A stretch of DNA of 64,000 nt from Macrobrachium rosenbergii (GCF_040412425.1 NC_089763.1:51944587-52008586); one strand, 5' to 3'. Counted from the stretch's first letter, positions 24,212 to 37,059 are shown. Notes: a model not told the origin generated them from the letters alone. Made by a program: numbers and translations.

Positions 24212-26155
24212 TATTCGGTCTCAAAAAATTCGGTCTTAAACCTACATTGAATACTAATGTCAAAAATGCTAGAAAATCATTCCATGTCCTTTAACACAGT
24301 TTCAAAAATGCAAAGAAGACTAAAATTGTTTATTTATGATTAATTCAGACGTAATATTCATTTTAAGCATACAAAAATATTGAAGAGTTTTCATAGAAAA
24401 AGATAAGAAAAGTGGGTCTCGGAAAATTTGGTCTCAAAAACTGGGTCTCAGTATTTAGCTCACTGAAACAGCTGTTTCAGTGCCATTATATTACAATGAC
24501 CGTTAAACTGTTAAGCCTAACTCATTAGTAGTTTTTGTTTTCTATATATATACAAACTTTATGGAATATCATCTCTCAAATTTTAAATTCAGTTACAGTA
24601 CCCATAGCAATGGCTTCGAAGTACATTGAATCTGAAAGAGGAAAGGAAAAATTCATTGATGAAGAAAATGATAGATATGATTTTCATAAGTGCAGTGCCG
24701 ACAGGGTAAGGCTATTTTGGCGGTGTGAAATGTACAATACTCGAATACATCCGAAAATGCGGGACGGCGAAAATGTGATTGTTAAGAAGATTAACACTCG
24801 TAATCATTCTTCTACATCAGCAAAAAGTAGAAGCCCGGAGTGCTATATCGGAAATGAAGTGAAACACTAAGAACGGCGAATCATCCAGCACAAGAATGAT
24901 TTTAGTAGATACAGTATACTTTGAATAAACTTGGTGAAAATGTAATAAGTGAAACATGGAGTTTGCCAACAATTTCAAGGTCAATAACTAATTTAATTAG
25001 CGGACTAATTAAGCTTTTCGTGCATCTCCTTTACCTTTGACTCGTACTGGATTTTTTACAACGTGACAGTGGAATTGACGATGACCAAAGAATTTTGGTA
25101 TATGCCTCTGACAAGGGGCTTTGCTTCTGACAAGGGGCTTGATGACGTACAAAGTTCTCTCTAGAGACTCGTGAATGGATTGCCTGACAAAACAGAAGCT
25201 ACTTATAATAAAGCCTTCATGAAACCAAAAGACCAATTGCCAAATTTAAATCTCAAGGAAGTGACGATCGATTTCGAGAAAGCACTTTGTAATAGTACCC
25301 AAAAGCATTTTCCTAGTTTTGTAAATGTTGGGTGCTTCTTCCTTTTGTGTCAGACCGTCTAGCGCCGAATTTTGTGATTTGGGTTTTAAGCGTCAGTATA
25401 ATACTGACAATAATTTTTCGCTGATATCAGATGTTTTGTGCTTTGGCATTCTTGCCAACTGAAGAAGTGATTAATGCTTTTGAGGAACTTTGTGAAGATG
25501 AATCAGCATCGATGGATTTTATTAGTCACTTTGAGTTAACTTATATCGGTGCAATCCGTGGACGGCGACTTAGAAGAGAAGCTCCTTTACATCCTATAGT
25601 ATTTTGGAATATCAAAAGTTATGTTATGGACAAATGTTCTGGCACAAACAATGCATTCGAAGGATTTCACTCAGCCTTAAGACACTCCACGGTAAGCAAA
25701 AAAACCCAACATTTGGAAATTCATTGATGTCCTGAAAAAGGAAGAGGCGCTGAAACAAACTCAAATTTTACATTGACAGCTGGGAGAAAGGGACAACCGT
25801 ATTGAGGCGTTCGTAGAAAAGTATGATGGAAGCAGCCAGACTGAATTTTTAAGAGCTATTGCTTACAGCTTAAAGTTTTTAAAAAATATTTATGGTGATT
25901 ACAAATTTTGACTCATTGTTTTATTGAACTAATTTTCAGTTTAGTACTCAATAGATATTTTAAAATTAAAATCTGCATGTTTTCTATTTAGTAGGCTACG
26001 CTATAAACATATTTATTTAGTAGGCTACCCTATAAACATAATTATCATGTAAACAAACAAAGTAGTTCAAATGCCAAGCACAGTAGCTTTAGACCGAATT
26101 TTCCAAGACCAAATTTTCAAGACCAAGTTTTCCGAGACCGAATTTTCCAAGACTG
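24212..26155 (+). mobile_element. Mutator-like element (MULE)
   Basis: The ends carry inverted arrays of a 15-bp motif. On the left are ttcggtctcaaaaaa copies at about 24213-24240 and 24413-24455. On the right there are four tandem copies of agaccgaattttcca from about 26091 to 26155. Between them lies a transposase pseudogene with FLYWCH and MULE domains. Arrayed terminal repeats are known in MULEs. Both flanks match the same tandem repeat. Confidence 0.75.
24613..25912 (+). pseudogene. MULE transposase with FLYWCH zinc finger
   Basis: ATG at 24613. The first frame (to 24870) reads KYIESERGKEKF...LFWRCEMYN...NTRNHSS, a FLYWCH-type finger: a W-R-C core with an H near the end, though the second Cys block looks deleted. 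After breaks come SGIDDDQRILVYASDKG, NGLPDKTEATYNKAFMKP, VTIDFEKALCN (catalytic Asp region), FPSFVNVGCFF, LAFLPTEEVINAFEEL and TNNAFEGFHSALRH, in the order of a MULE domain. At least three stops or frameshifts make it inactive. Confidence 0.85.
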
Positions 26156-26159
26156 GTAT

Positions 26160-27690
26160 TTACATACCATAGTGCAGGGATGTGCTTCTGTGTTCGTTTT
26201 GTTGTAAAGTATAAGCATGCATGTAATTTTTTCATATTCATCATATCTTTGTTATGTGGTCATTATCATTACAGTAATGATTCATGCGATATAAATATTT
26301 ACAGGTGGTTTACTGGAGCTCCTAGCTCGTCCCTGAGAATGCCACTGACAGTAATGCCAACCTATAGCATTCGAAGAGGAGGAGGATAAGGAACTCACAC
26401 CCACCACAAATCTTTTCCAGTGACAAGGATGAGCTCACCAGTGCCAAGCACGACTGGGAAGGTTTAAGTCCCTGATGGCACAGGACTGGGATGATCAGGC
26501 CTGAAGGGCTCTGCCAGTAGACATGGAAGCGAAGGTCCAGCAAGATCAAGCACGGTTTCACAATTTTATTTTAAAAAATAGACTAATTAAATTTAACATA
26601 CATTAACACGCAAGGACCACATGGTCGAGTACAAGAGAATGCTGAAAGCTATACAAAACCCCCTAAAAAAAAAAAAAAAAAAAAAAAAATGCCTCTAAGA
26701 GCGAAATTTTGCACAAAACTTATTTCCGTACAATCAGGCTACACTTTAAATGAATATTAACTATATCAGGCCCTGGATGGCAAAAATGTGAAGAGATTAA
26801 TTTAGCATACTAAATGAACCAGCTCTTGACTTTAAAATGAACGATTTTGGCTGTGGAGGTGACGACATGGAGAGCACGCAGCTTACCTGAAAGCGATACC
26901 CTCGAGAAAGACGCATATCTCCTCTCCGAATGCCTGGTCGTCACCTCGGTTCCCTTTCAAAATTTATACATAGGTTATTTTACTAAAGGAGGTACTCGAA
27001 TTGTATGAAAAGGGAGCCTCTCTGACATTCCCTACACAGACAACACAGGGAATTCGCCGGACACAAATAATAACCAAACATATTTACAGAAAAAAAGTGA
27101 ACCACGAACTCAGCCGCCTGCTTATTACTCCCCCTCACTTATCCTGAACGTTGTGAAGGATTGTCGAGAAAAAACGGATCCAGTTTTTTCACGACAACAG
27201 GCATAAAGGTAAGCCTTTGTAACTTTGCAACAAGTGATGCACATAATTTCAGCCATTATATTAATGTGAATACTCATATAGGCCTACGTTTGAGAATTTC
27301 ATTTATGAAATGCAAATGATGTTTGTTTTGTCTCTTGCAGTGCAACCAAGGAAGAAAGACAATCTCATCGTGACAGGACGTAACCCCTGTAGATGAGGAC
27401 CCCCACAGACCTGGATGTTGGACCGTCTGCAGAAAGTAGAAGTGCTTCCTTTGCAACATCTAGGGATGAAATTTCAACTTTGCAGGTATTTTTCTGTACA
27501 TGGGAGTTGTGCAACTGCCATCTTAAGATGATTATTGGACAAATGCCAAGTCCTCTAGAAATTTCACGTTGCTGATTACTCATTTCAGTGACGGTGAAAG
27601 GTTGCTGAAGAGGCTTACTTATTTCAGTGACAGTGAACAAATTGCAGATACATGTGACAGGTTTTATAAGATCAGGCCTCTGTTTAACTT
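26160..27690. other. no gene recognised; poly-A tract
   Basis: The right part of the tandem repeat runs to about 26300. A poly-A of about 23 bp lies at 26666-26688. The minus-strand 79-codon frame at 26322-26561 is unrecognised. Confidence 0.4.
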
Positions 27691-28560
27691 TTGTAGCCAA
27701 GGCATTCCTTCATTTCCAGCCCACCATCAGACAGACTACAGTTGAGATAATAGTTGGCTATAAAGGTAAAACAGCTGACAATCAGAAACAATACACCAAA
27801 ACCAAGCCTGATAAGTGATGGTTTATTCATGACATCACCAGCATCTGGAGGCCATGACTTTTGAAGCTCATCCAGTAGCCATTTTTTATAATGAAAAAAG
27901 TCAACCTTTTACAACCAAAATCATCTTAACCTTGGCAAAAACTAATGATCAAGACAAACTCTGTTGCATATAAGCCAACAACATTTTTGCCAGTCTTGAG
28001 ACAGCACAGGTCTTGCAGGAGTATGGTTACTGATATACAAGTACTGCTTGGAATAATCGTATAGGAAGGTCTCCACTTGCCTGCAAAGGTCATGCAAGGT
28101 GGGTATTTGAATATTACTCTACATTTGACTTTGTAGTCTGTAGATGGAAGGACAACAAAATAGTGATGGTGCTCAGTACTGTCACCAGTACCTGTACAAA
28201 ATATTGTCAGATAAGACATGGATGCAAAGGAAAATGGGGATGCGTCATGCCCAATCTGATACTGAAGTACAACACACATGATGGGGGAGTTGAAGCGTGA
28301 CAAGTTGGTGCATCCATATCAGACCCCCATGAAATCTAAATGGTCATCTGTGGCTTTCTTTGCATACAAGTTGAACCTGTGTATCATTATGAGCTGGTTC
28401 CTTTGCAAGAGACTATTGCTCTGGACCAAAGTTCCTTATCCTTGTAATACTTTAAACAGGATGTGGCAAAGTTTGTAAAGTTCTCAAAACCTGTCCTTGG
28501 GAGACCTCGCAAGACATTCCATTGCCTTTCACTTGCTTATGACAGTGCCTAAACTCTCAA
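27690..28560 (+). pseudogene. piggyBac transposase pseudogene
   Basis: In order, with frame changes, I read VEIIVGYKGKTADNQKQYTK, then NNIFASLETAQVLQEYGY, NRIGRSPLACKGHARWVF, CRWKDNKIVMVLSTVTS (the W-K-D-N-K and STV catalytic region), YNTHMMGELKRDKLVHPY (a degraded MGGVD motif), KSKWSSVAFFAYKLNLCI, and FVKFSKPVLGRPRK. This is the order of the DDE_Tnp_1_7 domain of piggyBac/PGBD proteins. Several stops are present and the N-terminus is missing. Termini were not found. Confidence 0.9.
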
Positions 28561-29014
28561 GGGGTCAGTGGTCAGTCATGCCTGATGAGTGTTAGGTTTG
28601 ACACACAAAACCCATCTGTGTTGATAGGCAGACTTACAAGAACTGCAGCAAGAAGGGCAATATTATGAGGTTGCACATCACCAGTTCAGTTTGTCGAGTT
28701 CATTTGTGCATGAAACAAAATAAGAATTGTTTCTTGAAGTTCCACTTCAGTTGATTGTTGATTATATTTCTGATGTTCCTTTGCCCCCAAACCTACAAAT
28801 TAGATTTAATATTTTTGTATGTACTTTGTCCTCTGTAGTAGTTGATTAGTCATTATTTTTGTTCTAGATTATGTTCCCTTTTGTTTTCATGTTGAAAAGG
28901 GATTCAAATTATACAGGTATTTTAAGTCAAATGCCAAATTACAGCAGTTTTTCTATGTTTGTATTTTCCATAATGTTATTTAGTAAGTTTATGATGAATA
29001 TTATTTTCTTATTT
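28561..29014. other. no gene recognised
   Basis: AT-rich spacer between the piggyBac remnant and the DIRS element. Confidence 0.4.
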
Positions 29015-29409
29015 TTATATAATTGACTTACCAAGCAATTACTTAGCTACTAGCTTCCTACCACAGCAGACCAAAAATTCAGATTTTGCGGTGGCACCAC
29101 CATCCTAGTGTAGGTGACTGGGTCCCATCCACTATTGGGACTGACAGGTACAACTCAGCAGGTAACTTCAGTTCCTTTTCTGCCGCTTCTCGTCAACATC
29201 GGTGGGTTTTGGGCAGTACCTTTCGTCATTCCTTGGTTTTTGTTGTTCCAGAATTGGTGATGTATTCAGATTTTGTGTGGCTTTTTTTCAATTAGTGAAT
29301 TGTTAGCTTTGGTTAGCATTTTTTTTCCTAATTGAGACGTCAGATTCTAGTTCTTTTAGTGTTCGGTTTTGTACTGAGGGGTGTAAGACTGGATTAAGTA
29401 AAGTGACAT

Positions 29410-30300
29410 ACTAAATGCATAAAATGTAGGGGGCAGGATTGTAATGGGGAGATTACTTGTCCAAAGTGTCAGGATTGGGATGAGCATCAATGGAAGGTTT
29501 ATAAGTCTCATTCCGATAAACTTGATAGAAATAGGAAGAGGAAGGCGGCTCTAAGAGCCAAAATAGAGCTGGCTTAGAGGCTACTCCTTTGCCTTCAGTG
29601 GCTGAGGGTAGCACTATTTCTTCTCCTCTTGCCCGTCTTTTTCTCCCATCCTGAGCCCTCCTGCTGTCTTACCGCGAACTCCTTTACCTAGTTCCCATGC
29701 TTCAGATCTCAACATCATTGCCAGCCTCGAATCTAGGTTCGATAAGACGTTTGAGTTCTTGGCCAATACGGTCATGGAACTAGGTTTATCTTTTAAAGCT
29801 TTTGTGGATGAAGCATCTGTTCCCAGTGTTAGTGCCCCCGGTGCCAGTGCAAGTGAAGTGCAGAGTGAGAGTGTTGTGATTTAAGATGAGGCGGCTGTCC
29901 ATCCTACCAGTGCTCCTAGATGAAGGTCCCTGTCCCACTCTGGAGGTCAAAGGGAGGCTGGTAGGGTTTGCCCACAGCAGTCACCCCCTCCATCGAGCCT
30001 GTTGCACAATCCCAGATGCTGACTGAGCACCACTGGAAAGGCATCTCTTTTAGTCTGCATCATCTACTGTATCTGATTCTGAGGATTTGTCATCGGATGG
30101 AAGGCATCATCGGCGTCGGTCTTCCGCCTCTTGTCCTTTGAAGAGGCATTCTGCTGCTGCAGACAGCTCTCCACCTCCTGTTAAGAGGCTTAAGGAGGTC
30201 AGCGTGAGTCCTCGACCCTCCTGCAGCTTCACTAATCTGCCTCCTTCTTCTTTGTCGGCACGAGGACATTTCACATCTCTGGCCCTGCTCATTCATTATT
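29410..30300 (+). pseudogene. DIRS gag-like pseudogene
   Basis: The frame from 29416 reads CIKCRGQDCNG then CPKCQDWDEHQW. This is a cysteine-rich N-terminal module also seen in the two other DIRS gag remnants here. A Lys/Arg-rich stretch and Ser/Pro-rich segments follow (DLNIIASLESRFDKTFEF, RHHRRRSSASCPLKRH). It is broken by stops at 29572-29574 and beyond and joins recombinase sequence at about 30300. Confidence 0.65.
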
Positions 30301-30747
30301 AAGAGCCTGGAGGACATTCTTGGGCAGGAAGAAGAGGAGAGACTTCTTTGCGCTGTGAGGGCCTTGCAGTACTATCTCCACAGGACTGAGGAGATCAGAG
30401 GTTCCTCAAACAACCCCTGGCATTCAGTGAGAAACTCTTCTTGCCAGTCTTCTAAGAATGTGCTCTCTTTTTTCTTGAGGGGCCTGATCTCAGAAGCTTA
30501 TTCTCAGTTCCAAGAGGACACCTTTCTGATCCTGAAAGTAAAGGCACAGGAGGTTCAAGCCATTGCCACTTCTCTTGCCTTTTGACATAATAAGTCCTTT
30601 TCCTCAATACTCCAATCAACTTTTTGGAGTTTGAAATCTGTTTTTGCTTCGCACTACCTGAAAGACATGGAAGCAGTGTTTGAAAATCGTAGTGTGTTAG
30701 GGGCTTTGTCCATGGCTGGCATGGTGTTGGGAGAGGAAGCATAGGGG
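30301..30747 (+). pseudogene. DIRS tyrosine recombinase C-terminus
   Basis: The frame gives LLCAVRALQYYLHRTEE, SSKNVLSFFLRGLIS, KAQEVQAIATSLAF, then a TGA stop at 30583, then SVFASHYLKDM with the likely catalytic Tyr. The order matches the C-terminal half of DIRS recombinases. The expected His/Arg positions of the H-x-x-R box read Q-E-V-Q, and the first catalytic Arg lies in the deleted part. The protein is inactive by three criteria. Confidence 0.85.
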
Positions 30748-31560
30748 GCTTTCCACCCCTCTACTGTTTCCTCGCCTTGTATTTAAGATTGTTGAGTTTT
30801 GGGAAGCCTGGGGGTACAGTGTACCTGAAGTACCTGCCAGTTTCTTTATGACTTGGGTGTTGGTTGTCTGGTTTTTATTGTGGTGTAGGTGACAACGTTG
30901 TTTTTATTCTGGTCATGCCCAGGGCAGGGACACCCTTTTTTGTCTTTGTCAGCCTCCGGTGAAACCTCCATGGCTGCAAAATACCCATTAGAGCAGGGGC
31001 AACTCTGGCCATTCTGCCACGCCCTCTACAAGTTAAGATGAACGCTGACCAGAGGCAGTAATTACCTGCAGCAGCCCTCTTACCGGGTAAGGTACAACAA
31101 GCATTGTCTCAATGCTAGCAATCTTTCTAGTTCAAAGTCTTTACAGTATCTTTATTAATATTTTGGATTAGATTATGTCCATCTAACCCACCTCCTCTCA
31201 GTGTGGAGTCAGCTACATAATTGCTTGGCAAGTCACTTACAGTATATAAAAATGTAATTTTTATGATAAAATAAAGTTTTATATATACTTACCAAGCAAT
31301 TACATAATCGGAGCCCTCCCTCCTTCCCCACAGGTGGACATCTTGGCTCAAACGAATTGAAGTTACCTCCTGAGTTGTACAAACGAATTTAAGTTATTGT
31401 TGAGTTGTACCTGTCGGTCCCGATAGTGGGCGGGATCCGGTCACCTACACTAGCGATAGTGGCGCCACCATGAAATTTGAATTTTTGGTCTGTTGTGGTA
31501 GGAATATGGTAGCCATGTAATTGCTTGGTAAGTATATATAAAAATTTATCATAAAAACGT

Positions 31561-34470
31561 CATGTTTTCATACACAGGCCCATCCTGTAAGATTTATGGG
31601 ACCTGTAAGATTCATGTCCATATACTGCCCAAGTAACCGCTAATGGTTCATGACTGAACCTGGGGTTGCTGGAAGGGCTCTGACAGCTTGTCACTTGAAA
31701 AAATTTATATATGCTAATCTTAAAAAAAAAAAAAAAAAGAGCAAATTAGTCTTGCATTTGGTCCTAGTTTCACAATATATTTGATTATTTTTTAATTATT
31801 TCCACATTCCCTAGGAGCGCTTGGTAAAGAGTTAAACCCAGAGGTTTCAAGTGAGCTTGGAAGCAAAGAGAATTCTGGGGCATGCAACCCTCCTCCCCAT
31901 GATCTCCATATAAGACTCATAAATAAATCTTGCTTTTAGAAAAGAAAAACAAAACTATCTCTTACAGAGAAACAAGTTCGCTGAGTGAGACAGCAATTAG
32001 GAGTGCCAAGGAGGTGGCCCCTACTCAGTGATTTCTACTCCTGAATGTAAGCCATTGGAACATAACCTCTTCAGCGTCAATAGACATCCCACAGGCTGGT
32101 TCAAGCAGCACCAATGGAGTCACCTTCACCACTTCTGCTACGAACACCTCTGGAAGGGAAGAAGTTTGCATGATCCAATGGAGACAAAGGCACTTCCAAC
32201 TCCTAGATCAGGGAGTGAACACCCTCCAAACACTGTACGCTAATTTTGATTATGGCAACAGGCCAAGGAAATACCTCTGGAGTATGTCAGAAGGTCAACA
32301 CTGTATACAGTATTAGACTGAGGGCTGAAGTGAACTCCAAGAATTGCTGCTATAGCGCAGTCTGCAAGAGATCCGGAGAAATGGGACCATCTGGTCCCCT
32401 CCAGACCTTGGAAGCCCATGCTGCTCATCCCATAGCCACAGATGGAGACCCACAGAACTCTGCTCCTTAGGGTGTCCCAGAACCCATATCAACCCAGACA
32501 AGCCTTTTATCAGAAAAGTACAGGTTCAAGAGGCCCGTTCTGAGTGAACACTGCAACCTTCCTCCTTCAATGCTGTGTAAAACCGAGAAAAAAGAAGAGG
32601 AACAAGCCCTGGCACTGCTCCTCCAACTCCCCCTACCTTCTGCACACAAGAGAGGTACCAGAGTTCAAAGAACTCCCTTGGAGAACAAATGCTTGGACTG
32701 CACGTGCTCTAGAATGTGTGAACCTCTAGAAGTACAGAAACAGTGCAGGTTCTCCCCAAAACCTCCCAGAAAAGGTAGGGAAGGAGAACCTTCCAGTTGC
32801 CAGCATGGATCTGATTTGTAGACCAGGTATACATGTAGTAAACGGGTCACACAAACTCCAAGAGGTTGCGGCAAGAAGAGTCACTTTGCTTACCTGTCTA
32901 CCACAATCATCTGACTGTGGATAGATTGTTGGCAGCAGTAAACCAGATTCGTAGACAAGGCATGCAGCTACCAAACTGACTGCCCAAACGCCTCACTGAG
33001 CAGGTCACACAAACCCCCCCCCCTCCTCTGTGCAACTCCATAGTCACAATCTCTTGGAGCAAGGAGGGCACATGGAAGAAGCCTAGGAAGACTTCTTGCT
33101 CAAGGTCCAGACTCACTTTTCTCAGTGCCTGCCCACACGAGGAAAGAGAACGGGGTGGAGGTGGAGGTCGATGACAAAGAAGTGTGCTAACGGTTCCCCT
33201 ATGTTTTTCTTTTCACTGTCCTCATTCATCTTGCACCCCAGAGCTGGTCAAGTCTCGAACTGAAGACCAAGCCTCACTCATCAGAGGTATCCTCATAGGA
33301 AAGACTACTGCAACAGGAAAATCGCTTTCCAATGCGCCAGTCGAAAAAGTCAAGACAGCCATAACCACCGGGAACTACCTCAAAAAACTGGTGGCTCTTT
33401 CCTCCACCAGGTTAATAGAAGGCCAAACTCTTTCAAGTACTTTCATAATGACTAATCCTTACAGACACCAAAAGTCAGTTTCATTACACACAGTTTATAA
33501 ATACCTGTAAGTGAATGACACAGCTGCTAATCAAAACCTGTCTTCAGTTCCTGTGTCCCCAGCAAATCCCAAATAAATTTTCTCTAACAAGAAGTCTAAA
33601 CAGCAAATGCCCTTGTATTAACATATAAATCAAGAGGATAAATTAGTATAGGAAATATTAACCACTCACCAAGGCAGCTACATCCCGACAATGACAACAC
33701 TCAAATTTTTACTCTGTAAGAATAAAAACAGGAAGGCAAGGCAAGGCAACAACAAATGTAATTAAAAGAGAATGGCAGTGAGCAAATACACATCCAAACA
33801 ATCATGTTTTCAACTGCCAGTCAGTACAGAGGAGCACATCAGTACTCTACCACAGCCAAAAGAAAAGGGAGTACGACATTTGATGAGTGAGAGAATAACC
33901 CCCATCCCCACCTGTTAACTACCTGATTAACCACCTCATTACCACTACCTGCTCAACCCGAAGTTACCAAGATTCATCTGGTTTCAAGCTCGCATTGAAA
34001 GACACTCTTATTTAAAGGCGTTGGTTTTTATTCCCATAGGAATAACTTTAAATTTGTTGTCAATTACGGTTTTGACATTCACACAAGTTGCATCCACATG
34101 GTATGACAGTGTCAGACAGACAAGGTTGCTTCTGACTTCATAGGCAAGTTGATTTTGCTGTGTTACCAAATCTAGGTGGTCATGGCCATACACAACCACT
34201 GTCCGGCAGACGAAGTGTAGATGTTATCGTCCAAGCGGGTAAATTTGTTGGTACTCGCTATCTGGCAGGTTGCCAGTACAGAATGTAAGTGGTCAGACAA
34301 GTTTGGCAGATGGCAAAAATTTTGCCTATCCACTCAGTACCCCCAGACATTGTTGGATCATGTAGAGGCAGCCCTTCTCTAGTCTGTACAAAGGGGATTA
34401 TGTAGGTTATTCCTCAAACATCCATGGGTCAAAATTACTTGCTAGTACCATTCCCTTTGATATGATATTC
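31561..34470. other. no gene recognised
   Basis: Contains a poly-A run at about 31721-31738 and many short open frames on both strands between 32.0 and 33.2 kb. The GC-richer part may be a decayed retroelement, but I find no diagnostic motif. Confidence 0.35.
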
Positions 34471-34475
34471 ATATT

Positions 34476-34690
34476 TCAACTGTCAGAATGTTTTAGACAC
34501 ATATTCCAACATTTATTGGCTGTAGTGAGTTTGAAAGAATTTACATCGCTAATAGGGGTAATTGTTGCAGTTTTGGCCCCTTTATAGACTTCATTTCCTT
34601 TAATGCCTATATGTGCAAGAATCCAGCATTCTTGCATTATCACCACCTTCATAAAATTTGTGAACAAATTTAATTTGAGCAAGGGTATTT
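34476..34690 (-). pseudogene. LINE RNase H fragment
   Basis: The minus-strand frame reads ECWILAHIGIKGNEVYKGAK followed by TATITPI. This closely follows the W-V-P-A-H-x-G-I-x-G-N-E-x-A-D block of the RNase H domain of non-LTR retrotransposons; the Asp after GNE is changed. No RT motifs are readable around it. It is a short dead fragment, and the clade is undecided. Confidence 0.6.
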
Positions 34691-35330
34691 TTTGGATTTA
34701 ATTCTGAAGTATTTCTATATGTAGTCCCTAAAACCTACAAATTCATGATTACATGTTTAATAATGGTAATGGTTAATCTTACTGTACATAATTCTGCTTG
34801 AAAATTGAAGCATTGCTAGGAAAGGAAGTTGATATGTTTGTAGGGTTTTGTTGAAGATTCCTTTTCAAGTTGTTTATGATGTTCTAGAGTGAAAGTCTGG
34901 TTACTAGATAAATAATTAAAAAGTACATTTTGTATCCTCCACTAGCCTGAGGAGGAGGAGGTTCTATTACTTACAATACAGTAATTATATATTTGTTAAC
35001 ACAGATAGTGTACTGTATTGGCTAACTGGGAAAGGTGGTTAGTGAACATTTATGTTGATCAAAAGAATTTTTGTTGTTTAATCATTTGCTTTTATTTGTA
35101 TTGTACCAGTCATTACTAAGTCACAATGGCAGAGTTAGAGATGGTTTGAGAATATAGTGCAGTTGGAGGAAGATTAAAAAGTTTCAGGACATTCTGAGTC
35201 CCCTCATTAAGAATTGGATCTGCTTTTTAAAAGTTGTATCTAAGGTGGAACAAAATTTTTCTCCATAGTCTAGAATAAACGTAACAGTTGCTTTGTAGTG
35301 AGACAATCTTCATTGAAATCGTATTTTTGA
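34691..35330. other. no gene recognised
   Basis: AT-rich. It could hold upstream remains of the minus-strand LINE, but nothing is readable. Confidence 0.35.
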
Positions 35331-35929
35331 GAGTAAAATGCATTTTTCCTAACATACAAACCTGAGGCCCTTTACATATGGGGATACTTTCGGCGTAGCT
35401 GAGCAGGCCGCTAAAGACTTACAAGGCACGAGTTGGTATTACTACCAGCTGGGCATGTGGTTGGTAACGGTGGGAAACCCACGGTTCCAACCGCCCAGAT
35501 TCACGCATTCACTTTACTTTCTGGTCTAGGGCAGATTGTGGGGCGGCTGAGGTGGGTAACCTGAGTAAAGGACCTCGGGTTTGTATGTTAGGAAAAATGC
35601 ATTTTACCCTTAAAAATGCGATTTGTTCCTACACAAATACAAACCCTTGGTCCTTTACGTATGGGGACTCAAGATTCAGTGGGAGGAATCTGAGTGGAGG
35701 TCTCTGAATGACTGGAAGTTCAACGCACCTTATGTTCAACTGGGGTAAGAGCCAGGAGGACATGGCCACTGGACCGTGAGCATCATTGTGAGAACTGTGG
35801 TGATACGGACCAGTCTACTAGACCGTCCTAGCTGTGACGAGGTTACGGTATGCAAATGATCACACAGCGAGGTGAAAGCCAGAGAGAACCCTTCCCAGCC
35901 ACATTTGGGGTGATTGGGAAACTCCTCCA

Positions 35930-36927
35930 GGTGTGCGCCCCAGCCCTCCTTCAATGCGTCAAAAAAGAAGCAAGTCTGGGGGGCAGGAAGACAGAGGTGT
36001 CCCTGTGCAAAGGTTCCTGTCGTTCAACCACCAGGCGAGATCGTCCCTCACCTCCTGAGAGATAGGGACGAGAACCGACTGGGGTTCCCAAGATTGATCC
36101 CAGAAGTCCCTCAGTCTCCACTGGAGAGACCGAAGGTGGAGTCACCCGTGCGAAACGAGTTTCTCCAATGATGACAGGTGGCCGATCACGACTTGCCACT
36201 GTTGAGCAGGCTGGTCCTGTTGTGTCAGGAACTGCCTCACCACCTTCCTGAACGTGCTGATCCGAGCCTGAGAAGGAAAGACTCTGCTTGCTGCCGTGTC
36301 GATCAGCATGCCCAGGTACTGAGTCCTCTGTTTGGGAGTGAGTTCCGACTTCCAAAAGTTGATCACGACACCCAGTTCGTGACACAACTTGGAGACGATT
36401 CCTGTCCTGTAGCAACTGCAAGCCGGAGCCAATCGTCGAGGTACCTCAGTAGATGTATCCTGTGCGAATGAGCCCAAACTGAAAAGAGGGTGAACACTCT
36501 TGTGAACACCTGCGGAGCGGTCGACAGACTGAAACAGAGAACCTTGAATTGGTAGACCACTCCATTGAGGGCAAAGTGAAGGTACTGACAAGATGACGGA
36601 AGAACTGGTACTTGGAAGTACGCGTCCATCAAGTCGACTGTCAGCATGAAGTCGTTCTCCATGACGGCTGACAGTACCGTCTCCATCATGAACCGTGTCT
36701 GGCTAATGAGACGATTCAGGGGAGAGAGGTCGATCACCGGTCTCCAGTTGCCGGAGGCCTTCTCCACGAGAAAGATCTGCTGTGGAAGCTCGGGGACCGA
36801 TCCTCAACGACTTCGATGGCGCCCTTGCTCAACATCATTTCGACTTCCTGAAGAAGGGCTGTTTCTTCAAGGGGTCTTGGGGATAAGATGGGAACTGAAC
36901 CGGAGTGTCGGTGAGGGGAGGCGGTGA
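35930..36927 (-). pseudogene. DIRS reverse transcriptase and RNase H start
   Basis: The minus-strand frames give LLQEVEMMLSKGAIEVVED, then (frameshift near 36770) NWRPVIDLSPLNRL, MLTVDLMDAYFQVP (catalytic Asp), CFSLSTAPQVFTRVF and RYLDDWLRLA (YLDD at about 36432-36443). After another shift come LGVVINFWKSELTPKQ and YLGMLIDTAASRVFPSQARI, then a shift into KEGWGAHLEEF, the start of RNase H. YLDD, WRPVIDL and GWGAHL are typical of the DIRS/Ngaro group. At least three frameshifts are present. Confidence 0.9.
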
Positions 36928-37059
36928 CAAGAAGGGTAGAAAATATCCCTCCCAAAAGACATCCACTACCCAGGTCTCCGCTCCGTATCACTGCCACGTT
37001 GCCCAATGGCTGGAAAGGCACCCCCCACCAACAGCAGCATCTGAGGGGGCTTGCCATCC

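Larger units (their letters stand above)
29015..31560 (+). mobile_element. internally deleted DIRS retrotransposon
   Basis: The left end (29015-29170: ttaccaagcaattac, cagaccaaaaattca, ggtggcaccac) is repeated in inverse orientation at 31400-31545, giving the inverted terminal repeats of DIRS elements. Inside are a gag remnant and the C-terminus of a tyrosine recombinase. RT, RNase H and the recombinase N-terminus are missing. A palindrome centred near 31255 lies just before the right repeat. Confidence 0.85.

Noticed and set aside
32028..33120. Cluster of 60-80-codon frames on both strands
   Set aside because: None carries a recognisable motif, and no consistent strand or frame emerges.
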